Shown here: piece by piece, positions 1 to 6,314 of the stretch
How positions within the stretch are numbered: the first letter of the stretch is position 1
Layout: every line of letters begins with the position of its first letter
Source: CAVPGP01 sp963718065
GTDB lineage: Bacteria; Actinomycetota; Thermoleophilia; Gaiellales; Gaiellaceae
DNA: 64,000 nt
Direction: 5' to 3'
NCBI GenBank assembly: GCA_963718065.1
Contig: CAVQYE010000020.1
Location: 1-64,000 of the forward strand
Made by a program: the position numbers and the translations under genes
The notes under the pieces: model-generated
The model's database searches: none
Seen by the model: the letters and a program-made list of their open reading frames with translations, nothing else
What the model was told of the DNA's origin: nothing

Positions 1-1
1 G

Positions 2-159
2 CACCCCGCCATCCGGGTCGACGACCTCGACAGCCTCCGCGCGCGGCTTGAAGAGGCCGGCGTTCCGATCACCGAGGACGACGGCTCGATTCCGGAGTCT
101 TCGCCGCTTCCACGCGACCGACCCGTTTGGGCAACCGGCTCGAGTTCCTCGCCGTCTAG
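2..159 (+). pseudogene. VOC/glyoxalase-family protein, C-terminal fragment (frameshifted)
   Basis: Only the last ~50 codons lie in the window. Read across two single-base frame breaks (near 105 and 131) they give the end of a vicinal-oxygen-chelate domain: an IRVDDLDSLRARLEEAG helix, then RFHATDPFG, then NRLEFLAV before the TAG stop. The order (D/A)DPFGNRLEF is the classic last strand of VOC/glyoxalase/bleomycin-resistance folds, including the glutamate metal ligand in LEF. Substrate unknown. The breaks resemble the sequence-error pattern seen throughout the window, so the gene may be intact in the organism. Confidence 0.65.
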
Positions 160-208
160 CTCCTGCCGCGCGGGGACTCCAACTGCCCGAGACCCCAACC
201 CGCCCCAA

Positions 209-224
209 GGGGGCGCGAGCCCCC
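209..224. terminator. GC-rich hairpin after the VOC gene
   Basis: A perfect 6-bp stem GGGGGC/GCCCCC closes a GCGA tetraloop about 50 nt after the VOC stop. No T-run follows, which is common in very GC-rich genomes. The rest of 160-349 shows no gene; it holds this hairpin and the AT-rich promoter-like stretch before the transposase. Confidence 0.5.
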
Positions 225-316
225 CTGCCGAAACGCGACCGCGCCGGGCCGCACGTGTCGAGACAAATGTGCGCCAAAGTGGCACGCTCGCATAAGCTTC
301 CGTCGGAATTATATAC

Positions 317-343
317 TTGACAAACCCAACTCCTGGCTAGATT
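317..343 (+). promoter_or_regulatory. Putative promoter of the transposase
   Basis: A consensus -35 TTGACA (317-322) sits in a local AT-rich patch upstream of the transposase ATG at 350. The best -10 is weak (TAGATT at 338-343, 15-bp spacer; or GATTGA at 340-345, 17-bp spacer). Confidence 0.3.
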
Positions 344-349
344 GAGGGT

Positions 350-1305
350 ATGGTGACGGCGGACTTGGGCTTCGCGTCTACGACTAGCGTTTCCAGGACG
401 CGTTCGCGGCTGCGGACTACCTAGAGTCGATCCGCTGGCCCGACGGCCCGGTCTGCCCTCACTGCGGCGAGTCGGACGGAAGCACTACCCGCTCAAGAGC
501 AACGACCCGGAAGCTCTGGAAGTGCCCCGCCTGCCGCAAGCAGTTCACGGTGACGGTCGGCACGATCTTCGAGGGGTCGCACATCCCGCTGAACAAGTGG
601 CTGCTCGCCTTCTACCTGCTCTGCTCGTCCAAGAAGGGCATGAGCGCCCACCAGCTCCACCGGATGCTCGGGATCACGTACAAGACCGCGTGGTTCATGG
701 CGCACCGCATCCGCTACGCGATGGAGCAGCCCGCCTTTTCGCAGGCTGCTCAGCGGGCACTGTCGAGGCCGACGAGACCTACGTCGGCGGCAAGGAGCGC
801 GCTCGAACAAGGTCAGTACGCGCCGATCGATCCGTGCAGCCCGACAAGCGCAGGCAGACCGGACGCGGCACGGACAAGACCCCTGTGGTGACGCTGGTCG
901 AGCGCGGCGGCGAGGCTCGCTCTTCCGGCATCGCGAACGTCACCGGCGACGAGCTCAAGGGCGCGATCCGGCGCAACGTCGCCCGCGAAGCGCGGATCTG
1001 ACCGACTCGTTCCGCTCCTACACGTGGTCTCGGCAAGGAGTTCGCCGAGCCACGAAATCGTCAACCACGCCGACGAGTACGTCCGTGGCGACGTCCACAC
1101 GAACACGGCGGAGAACTTCTTCTCGATCCTCAAGCGCGGGATCAACGGCATCTACCACCACGTCAGCGAAGCGCACCTGCCCCGCTACCTCGCGGAGTTC
1201 GACTTCCGCTACAACAACCGCGTCGCGAACGGCGTCACCGACGCGGAGCGGACTCGCCGGGCGCTCTCGATGGTCGGGGGCAAACGGCTGAGGTACGCGG
1301 ACTAG
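350..1305 (+). pseudogene. IS1595-family transposase, broken by several frameshifts
   Basis: The conserved parts lie in order on one strand but in different frames. First is the N-terminal zinc-ribbon region (IRWPDGPVCPHCGESDG, then KCPACRKQFTVTVGTIFEG). Next is a helical region (KWLLAFYLLCSSKKG, then TYKTAWFMAHRIR). The DDE catalytic domain follows: VEADETYVGGK carries the first Asp, LTDSFRSY the second, and NTAENFFSILKRG the catalytic Glu. Breaks fall near 386, 745, 993, 1024 and 1050. As written the protein cannot be made in one piece, so it is either a dead copy or a live one obscured by base errors; the conserved residues themselves are intact. It would mobilise its own element. Confidence 0.85.
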
Positions 1306-1309
1306 CTAC

Positions 1310-1465
1310 GTGGCCGACGAGAGTGGCAAGAGGAAAAGGCCGCCTCCGAAGCGAGACGGGCAGTTAAACGTCGACCTCGCGTTCGACGACGCGATGCGGG
1401 CCGCGCTTGAGACGCCGCCAGAGCCCAAAACCCCGCGTCGCAAAGGTGAGTCGAAAGCGCCCTAG
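1310..1465 (+). CDS. Small hypothetical protein (51 aa) following the transposase
   Basis: A GTG-started 51-codon frame begins four bases after the transposase stop. It is very basic at both ends (SGKRKRPPPKRDGQ and PKTPRRKGESKAP) with a short conserved-looking core, LNVDLAFDDAMRAALETPP. The tight spacing suggests co-transcription with the transposase. The core resembles short proteins of the form LPFDDALRxxLxTPP that often follow transposases; this is from memory of the pattern, not a search. It overlaps the convergent gene at 1462-1773 by four bases. Function unknown. Confidence 0.5.
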   Translation: MADESGKRKRPPPKRDGQLNVDLAFDDAMRAALETPPEPKTPRRKGESKAP

Positions 1466-1773
1466 CGCTTCTTAAACTTGCTGAGGTCGAGCGAGCCGGC
1501 TGTCTTGGTCTCGCCTATGACCACCACGTGTACGGGGGCGACGCGGTACCTCTGCCATGCGGCGGCGAGTTTCGCCCCGTCGGGTTCCGCGTCGAAGATC
1601 AGCGCGGCGATCAGATCCTGTCGGTCTGGCCGGGTTCCATCGGCATCATCCACCAGGTCGCAGAGCTGTTCTGCCCTCGCAAGCACCGGCGTCGGGGCTT
1701 CTGTCAGCTTGACCTTCGGCAGGCGACGAGTTCGCTCAGCGCGGTTGGGCTTCCAGGGATCAGGCGTTGTCAT
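1462..1773 (-). CDS. Hypothetical protein (103 aa)
   Basis: An intact 103-codon ATG frame on the minus strand. The N-terminal third is basic (KPNRAERTRRLPKVKL). The remainder looks like a small alpha/beta protein with a helix LARAEQLCDLVDDADG, a predicted strand-helix LIAALIFDAEPDGAKLAAAWQRY and a hydrophobic strand APVHVVVIGE. I do not recognise the family. It is convergent with the IS-associated small ORF, and a perfect inverted repeat lies 24-60 nt upstream of its start. Probably accessory DNA. Confidence 0.55.
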   Translation of the reverse strand: MTTPDPWKPNRAERTRRLPKVKLTEAPTPVLARAEQLCDLVDDADGTRPDRQDLIAALIFDAEPDGAKLAAAWQRYRVAPVHVVVIGETKTAGSLDLSKFKKR

Positions 1774-1796
1774 CCGATGCGCTCTCTAGTCTCCAC

Positions 1797-1833
1797 GTAC
1801 GTGCGAGGTACCTGGGAGGTATGTCGCACGTAC
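1797..1833. promoter_or_regulatory. Perfect 10-bp inverted repeat upstream of the 103-aa gene
   Basis: GTACGTGCGA (1797-1806) and TCGCACGTAC (1824-1833) are exact reverse complements with a 17-nt spacer. The left arm overlaps a self-complementary CACGTACGTG (1794-1803). Position just upstream of the minus-strand start at 1773 suggests an operator; a recombination site is an alternative. Confidence 0.4.
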
Positions 1834-1898
1834 ATGCGAATTGGAGAGGCATCATCGTACTAAGCTCCGACACCCACACACAGAAGCCCAGCGGGAGA

Positions 1899-2000
1899 TG
1901 ATCCGGCGGGAGTCGAACCCACGACCTCCCCTTTACGAAAAGGGCGCTCTGTCGCGTGAAGCCTGGCCAAGACCCACACAGTCCACTGAGCTACGGGCGC
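1899..2000 (-). tRNA. tRNA-Thr (CGT)-like gene with D-loop insertion; possibly inactive
   Basis: On the minus strand the D stem GCTC/GAGC, an anticodon arm CCCTT-TTCGTAA-AGGGG (anticodon CGU, threonine) and a T arm GTGGG-TTCGACT-CCCGC are clear. Two parts are abnormal. The D-loop is about 37 nt instead of 8-11, because ~28 nt are inserted after AGTGGA. The acceptor stem pairs only in its three innermost positions (5' GCGCCCG against 3' CGGATCA). The 102-nt span is therefore far too long for a normal tRNA. It may be a tRNA damaged or hybridised by integration of an element, or an assembly artefact. CCA is not encoded. Confidence 0.5.
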
Positions 2001-2035
2001 GGGTTCAGACTAGAAAGTGGATCGGATGTGCAAAG

Positions 2036-2051
2036 AAGCCGATAACGGCTT
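2036..2051 (-). terminator. Short hairpin between the two tRNA-like genes
   Basis: AAGCCG-TTAT-CGGCTT on the minus strand, a perfect 6-bp stem downstream of the UUA tRNA-like gene and followed by CTTTGC. It could end that transcript or mark a processing site. Confidence 0.35.
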
Positions 2052-2072
2052 AGGGTGAAAGGGAGAGAAATG

Positions 2073-2140
2073 TGGAGCCGGAGGGAGTTGAACCCTCAGG
2101 GCGTTGGTTTTAAAGACCAGCCCCGAACCACTCCGGCCCC
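2073..2140 (-). tRNA. tRNA-like gene, predicted anticodon UUA (ochre-suppressor type), short D arm
   Basis: On the minus strand the acceptor stem pairs over seven positions (GGGGCCG/CGGCTCC, one G-U), and the T arm is perfect (GAGGG-TTCAACT-CCCTC). The anticodon arm is CTGGT-CTTTAAA-ACCAA: U33, anticodon UUA, purines at 37-38, four pairs plus one C-A mismatch. UUA reads the ochre codon UAA. Only ~13 nt separate the acceptor stem from the anticodon stem, so a standard D arm cannot form; total length is 68 nt. The anticodon arm resembles that of tRNA-Sec (CTTCAAA loop) with one base change. Alternatives are a degraded tRNA or a deletion error in the D arm. CCA is not encoded. Confidence 0.5.
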
Positions 2141-2146
2141 GCGTTA

Positions 2147-2176
2147 GCGAAGAGCCGCAGAAACGCGGCTCTTCGC
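2147..2176. terminator. Strong 12-bp hairpin upstream of the UUA tRNA-like gene
   Basis: GCGAAGAGCCGC (2147-2158) and GCGGCTCTTCGC (2165-2176) are perfect reverse complements around a 6-nt loop. CTTCTTAC follows on the plus strand. It separates the tRNA-like genes from the DUF3800 gene and probably acts as a terminator or insulator in either direction. Confidence 0.5.
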
Positions 2177-2240
2177 CTTCTTACAGGCAGGCTCGGATGA
2201 CGCTGTTGACTATGTGCGTGATCGCCATAGTCTTTGGGCG

Positions 2241-2993
2241 GTGTATCTCGCCTACATCGACGAGTCAGGCGATACCGGCCTCGCGGGCTCTCAGACCTAC
2301 GCGCTCGGCTGCGTGCTTGTTGAGGGCGCTGCTTGGCCCGGAACCTTCGATCGTGTCATCGACTTCCGCCGGAATCTGCGGGACATCTTCGGTGTCCCGG
2401 TCCGGGCTGAAATAAAGGCGAACTACCTTCTGCGAAATGGCGGGCCATTTCGTGCGCTGGGTCTCAGCGAGTCAGCGCGATTCGCGATCTACCGCCAAGC
2501 GATGCGGCTTCACGCAAAGCTCGGTTTCAAGACATTCGCTGTCGTCGTCAACAAGGCCCGGCTAGCGCAGGCGCAGCCGACCCGAACGCCGGGACTGGTC
2601 TCGCCTGGGAAGTCTGCTTCAGCGCCTTGAGCGCTTCGCGATGTACGGAAGCACCTGGGCACTTGTTGTCCATGACGAGGGGAACGCCAAGGCAGTACGA
2701 GCGCTCGCTAGGAAAGCTCGGCGTGCCGGCGGCGCTGGAAGCATCGGCGGCGGCGGGTACCTGCAGCGCCCGTTCGATCGTCTGTTGGACGACCCGGTCC
2801 CACGCGATTCATCTCAGTCGTACTTCGTCCAGTTCGCCGACCTCGCCGCCTATGCAGCGTTCCGCCGTCTCTACCCGCCGCCGCCTCGTCCGGTGAACAT
2901 CGTGCCCCAGCTCACCTGGATGAGTTAGGCGCGGCAGCGCACACGTACGCGAACATGTATTCAGGTGGACCGCCAGGGATCGTGTCGGCGTGA
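2241..2993 (+). CDS. DUF3800 domain protein (frameshifted)
   Basis: Recognised from the N-terminal YIDESGDTG, the signature of DUF3800, and from the C-terminal FVQFADLAAYAAFRR followed by a tail ending GGPPGIVSA. The family has an RNase-H-like fold with conserved acidic residues; biochemical role unknown. It is often found near mobile and defence genes. Frame breaks near 2575 and 2905 cancel each other, so the true product is ~250 aa. GTG at 2241 is chosen because it directly precedes the conserved AYIDESG strand; an ATG at 2214 is the alternative. It lies beside tRNA-like genes and an IS, fitting an accessory island. Confidence 0.75.
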
Positions 2994-2998
2994 AAAAG

Positions 2999-3020
2999 AC
3001 CCCCCGGCTTTACCGGGGGT
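2999..3020 (-). terminator. Rho-independent-type terminator read on the minus strand
   Basis: A stem CCCCCGG/CCGGGGG (3001-3007 with 3013-3019, 5-nt loop). On the minus strand it is followed by GGTCTTTTT, a good U-tract. On the plus strand it lies just after the DUF3800 stop but has no T-run. It therefore best fits the end of a minus-strand transcript arising from 3020-3190, where no minus-strand protein gene is seen. Confidence 0.55.
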
Positions 3021-3190
3021 AAGGGAAGACCTACACCGACCTCAGGGCCGGTTCAGCCTTCAGGGCCGAAGCTTAGGGAATGCGTCGGACGGATCATAGG
3101 TCCATCAGCCGCCTTGGTATAAGCTTCCCTCATGGGGGTGAACCAGTAGGGGCGTACTTGGCGTGGGTTCGCCAAGTACACAATCCCCGC
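3000..3190 (-). ncRNA. Candidate structured small RNA, no family recognised
   Basis: The ~190 nt between DUF3800 and the LysR gene hold no convincing ORF but considerable secondary structure. Read on the minus strand there is a perfect 10-bp hairpin near the 5' end (3154-3179), a complementary pair GAAGCTTA/TAAGCTTC (3120-3127 with 3068-3075), two copies of a CAGGGCCG motif near 3041 and 3061, and a terminator with U-tract at the 3' end. That layout is what an independent small RNA would show. I did not recognise 6S, SRP, tmRNA or RNase P signatures. It could instead be the leader and operator region of the LysR gene. Confidence 0.25.
3154..3179. promoter_or_regulatory. Perfect 10-bp inverted repeat before the LysR gene
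   Basis: GTACTTGGCG and CGCCAAGTAC around a 6-nt loop end 18 nt before the LysR start codon. Candidate autoregulatory operator for the LysR protein, or a hairpin of the candidate small RNA. Confidence 0.4.
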
Positions 3191-3197
3191 TCCCCTT

Positions 3198-4091
3198 ATG
3201 GACACACGTCAGCTCGCCGCCTTCTGTGCGGTCGTCGAGCGGCACAGCTTCTCGCAGGCGGCCGAACGGCTCGGCGTCACCCAGCCTGCCGTCTCGTTGC
3301 AGGTTCGCGCGCTCGAGAAGCGCCTCGGACAGCAGCTCCTCGACCGATCGGGGCGCCGGGTCGAGCCGACCGAGGCCGGGCGCCGGCTCTACAGCGGGGC
3401 GCAACGGTTGCTGGCACTCGAGGAGCAGATCCTCGTCGACGTGGCCTCCGAGGCCACCGGCGAGTTGCAGGGCGCTTTCGAGATCGGCGCCTCGACCGGC
3501 CCGGGAAACGTCGTGCTCTCGCGTCTCCTCTGTGAGTTCCAGGCGGCGAACCCCGAGCTGCACATCAAGCTTCTCGTCGCGGATACCCAGCGCGTCGTCG
3601 AGCTCGTCGCGGAGCGGGAGCTCGAGCTCGGCGTCGTCGGCGCGGCTCGCCGGCACCGAGGCGTCACGTTCGAGCCGTTCTTCCGCGACGAGGTGATTCT
3701 CGCCTGCCCGCCCGGCCATAGGTTCGCGGGAAAGACCGTCGCGCTCGAAGACCTGCGCACGGAGAACCTGATGTTGATGCAGGAAGGCGCCGGCGTGCGC
3801 CAGGTGATCGAGGACGAGCTGCGCAAACGCAACCTGCGCATCCGCGACCTCGGCGTGAAGCTCGAGCTCGGCCTGCAGGAGTCGGTCAAGAGCGCGGTGC
3901 AAGGCGGGTACGGCGTCACGTTCATCTCTCGCTCCGCGATCGAATCCGACCTCGCCGCCGGCACGATCGCCGAGGCGCGCATCGAAGGGCTCGAGCCTGT
4001 GCGGGAGATCGCGCTCGCACGAGCCACGGGCCGCACGGAGAGCCGGGCCGCCGAGGCGTTCGTGGCCTTCGCCGGGGAGCGGCTCTCGTGA
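3198..4091 (+). CDS. LysR-family transcriptional regulator (CysB/CysL-like)
   Basis: 297 aa, normal length for LysR regulators. Residues 1-60 form the winged helix-turn-helix (SFSQAAERLGVTQPAVSLQVRALEKRLG), followed by the linker helix and a periplasmic-binding-like effector domain (GNVVLSRLLCEFQAANP and later GYGVTFISRSAIESDLAAG). Its position at the head of a sulfate-assimilation region suggests a CysB/CysL/Cbl-like role responding to a sulfur metabolite; that is inference. The next gene starts inside its stop codon (GTGA overlap), so the two are translationally coupled. The ATG at 3198 has no good ribosome-binding site, but conservation starts right there. Confidence 0.9.
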   Translation: MDTRQLAAFCAVVERHSFSQAAERLGVTQPAVSLQVRALEKRLGQQLLDRSGRRVEPTEAGRRLYSGAQRLLALEEQILVDVASEATGELQGAFEIGASTGPGNVVLSRLLCEFQAANPELHIKLLVADTQRVVELVAERELELGVVGAARRHRGVTFEPFFRDEVILACPPGHRFAGKTVALEDLRTENLMLMQEGAGVRQVIEDELRKRNLRIRDLGVKLELGLQESVKSAVQGGYGVTFISRSAIESDLAAGTIAEARIEGLEPVREIALARATGRTESRAAEAFVAFAGERLS

Positions 4092-5037
4092 TCGTCCGCT
4101 GGAGCCTCGAGGAGTTGCCCGGCCTGCTGGAGGAAGTCGGGATCGAGCGCCCGTTCCTCGTCGCCAACGAGCGCTGGGACCACCTGCAGCTGCCGGCGGC
4201 GGGGCGGTGGACGGAGACGCCCTCGGAGCGGATCACCGTGCCGCCGACGGTCGACGGGATCCTCGCGGTCGGCGGCGGCAGCGCGATCGACACCGCCAAG
4301 GCAGCATCGGCCGCGTCCAGCCTGCCGCTCGTCTCCGTGCCGACGACCTACTCCGGCGCGGAATGGACGACGCACTTCGGCGTCCGCGACTCAGGCCGCC
4401 ACATTCTCGGCGCGGGGGAGGCGCACGGCCCGCCGGGATCGTCTACGACGTCGGCCTGACTCTCGATCTGCCACGCGCCGACACGGTGGGGACCTCGCTG
4501 AACGCTCTCGCCCACTGCGCCGAAGCGCTGTACGTGAAAGGGCAAAATCCGGAGGGCGACGAGGCCGCGCTGCAGGGCGCCGCGGAGATTGAAGCGGCCC
4601 TGCCCGCGGTCGTGAGCGAGCCGGGAAACGTGGAGGCGCGGGCGCGTCTCCTGCGGGGCGCCCGCTTCGGCGGCGAAGCGCTCGGCCTCGCGGGGCTCGG
4701 GCTCGGCCACGCGATGGCACAGGCACTCGGCGGGCGCTACGGGCTTCCGCACGGCGCGATGAACGCGCTTTCGCTGCCGCCCGCGCTCCGCTTCAACGCG
4801 CCGCACGCCCCTGAGGCACTCGCTCGCTTCGGCGAGGCGATTCGGTCCGACGATCCTGCCGGCAGGGTCGAGGAGCTCGCGGCGCTCGGCGAGTTCGGAC
4901 GGCTGCGGGACTTCGGCGTCCCCGAGGACGACCTGCCGTCGCTGGCGGAGATGGCCGCTGGGCGCGCTGGCAACCAGGCCAATCCGAAGCCCGCGACGCC
5001 GGCCGAGATCGAGCAGCTCCTGCGCTTGATCTGGTGA
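4088..5037 (+). CDS. Iron-containing alcohol dehydrogenase, maleylacetate-reductase-like (frameshifted)
   Basis: About 316 aa once a single break near 4420 is repaired. The NAD(P)-binding region shows ILAVGGGSAIDTAKAAS and SVPTTYSGAEWT. The C-terminal metal-binding half shows SLNALAHCAEALY, LGLGHAMAQALGG and YGLPHGAMNALSLP, supplying the histidines expected to bind Fe2+ or Zn2+. The PTTYSGAE and YGLPHG motifs resemble maleylacetate reductases more than glycerol dehydrogenases. It would reduce a keto acid or aldehyde with NAD(P)H. Translationally coupled to the LysR gene and followed by the promoter of the sulfur operon, so its substrate may be a sulfonated aldehyde or keto acid; this is speculative. 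No aromatic ring-cleavage genes are nearby. Confidence 0.8.
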
Positions 5038-5062
5038 TGTGCGGCATACCCCACTAAACCGA

Positions 5063-5095
5063 TAGACATAAGGTACGCTAATGCTTAGCATTAGC
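5063..5095 (+). promoter_or_regulatory. Promoter with palindromic operator for the sulfur operon
   Basis: A -35 TAGACA (5063-5068) is followed after 17 bp by -10 TAGCAT (5086-5091). Overlapping the -10 is a perfect palindrome with arms GCTAATGC (5077-5084) and GCATTAGC (5088-5095). A repressor bound here would occlude RNA polymerase. The flavoprotein ATG at 5120 lies a normal leader length downstream, which supports that start over the in-frame ATG at 5081, which falls inside the palindrome. Confidence 0.55.
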
Positions 5096-5119
5096 GAGAG
5101 TGTGGTAGGATCCCCACCC

Positions 5120-6314
5120 ATGGGCGCAGGCCTCTCTTTCGACGTGCTCGTGATCGGCAGCGGGGCCTCCGGGCTCGCGGCAGCCGTCTCGGCCGAGCGT
5201 GCCGGCGCCCGCGTCGCGATCGCCACGAAGGGATCGCTGCAGGCGTGTAACTCCGCGAAGGCGCAGGGCGGCATCCAGGCCGCCTTCGGCGAGGACGACT
5301 CGCCCGAGCAACATGCCGAGGACATCTGGAAGAGCTCGCACGAGACGGCCGACATGCGCCTCGTCGAGGTGCTGACCGGCGACGCGCCCGGCGCGATCCA
5401 CTGGCTCGAGGAGCTCGGCGTCGAGTTCACGAGGGACAACGGGGGCTACCGCCTGGCCCGCTGCGGCGGCGCCAGCCAGAAGCGCCTGCTCCAGGTCGGC
5501 GACCGTACGGGCCATGCGATCACCAAGGGCCTGCGCGATGCCTGGGAGGCCGGATCCGGGCACGACGCTCGCGAACAGCCCGCTCCGCCACCTCGACTCG
5601 CGCGAGAACGGCTGGCGCGCCCACTGCGGCGAGCACACGGTCGACGCGACGACGGTCGTGCTCGCGGCCGGCGGGCGCTGCTTCAAGGAGGCGACCGAGC
5701 GCGGCGAGCTCTCGACGAACCACCCGAACGCGACCGGCGAGGTGACGCTGATGGCGATCGACCTCGGCGCCGAGGCTCGCGACCTCGACGCGCTGCAGTA
5801 CCACCCGAACGGCGGCGCCTGGCCCGAGAACATGCAGGGCTACTCGATCCCCGAGACGACGCGCGCGTACGGCGCGGTGCTCCTGAACGCGGACGGCGAG
5901 GAGTTCACCGACTCGCTCGGCCCGCGCGACGTCGTCTCGCAGGCGATCTTCGACGAGGTCGAGAAAGGGAAGGGCGTTCAGACTCCGGACGGCCGCCCTG
6001 CCGTCCTCCTCGACACGACCAGGATCCCCGAGGCGGACGCGGAGGTCTCGCTGCCTTACATGCTCCGTCGCTACCGCGGCGCAGGCATCGACCCGCTCCA
6101 GGAGCCGATCTTCACGTACCCGGTCCTCCACTACCAGAACGGCGGTCTCGTGATCGACACGGACGCCGAGACGACGCTCGAAGGGCTCTACGCCTGCGGC
6201 GAGATCGCCGGCGGCACCCACGGGCGGAATCGCATGATGGGCAACTCGCTGCTCGAGTGCGCCGTGTTCGGACGCCGCGCCGGCCGGGCAGCCGCAGAGA
6301 AAGCGAGCGCATGA
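5120..6314 (+). CDS. FAD-dependent fumarate reductase / L-aspartate oxidase-like flavoprotein (frameshifted)
   Basis: About 400 aa after one break near 5555 is repaired. The N-terminus has the FAD Rossmann motif VLVIGSGASGLAAAV and the covalent/NadB-type loop NSAKAQGGIQAAFG. The middle has RTGHAITKGL. The C-terminus has the family signature GLYACGEIAGGTHGRNRMMGNSLLE. These place it with SdhA/FrdA/NadB flavoproteins, which interconvert fumarate and succinate or oxidise aspartate. It lacks the long C-terminal helical domain of full-length SdhA, and no iron-sulfur or membrane-anchor subunit is beside it, so it is not an ordinary complex II. It leads directly into fumarase alpha through an ATGA overlap. 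In this operon a sulfonate analogue of fumarate is a plausible substrate (inference). Confidence 0.75.

Larger units (their letters stand above)
350..1465 (+). mobile_element. IS1595-family insertion sequence (ends not defined)
   Basis: Contains a recognisable IS1595-type transposase followed by a short ORF. I could not identify terminal inverted repeats or a target duplication, so the limits given are those of the coding content only. Confidence 0.6.

Noticed and set aside
350..1465. Terminal inverted repeats of the IS1595 element
   Set aside because: I looked on both sides, including the repeat at 1797-1833, and found no matching pair around the transposase.
2073..2140. Selenocysteine tRNA
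   Set aside because: The anticodon loop resembles tRNA-Sec, but the anticodon is UUA, there is no long variable arm, and the acceptor branch is the standard 7 + 5 bp.
5120..6314. Assignment as L-aspartate oxidase (nadB)
   Set aside because: Motifs fit the wider SdhA/FrdA/NadB family, but no nadA or nadC is adjacent and the operon is sulfur-related, so no gene symbol is given.
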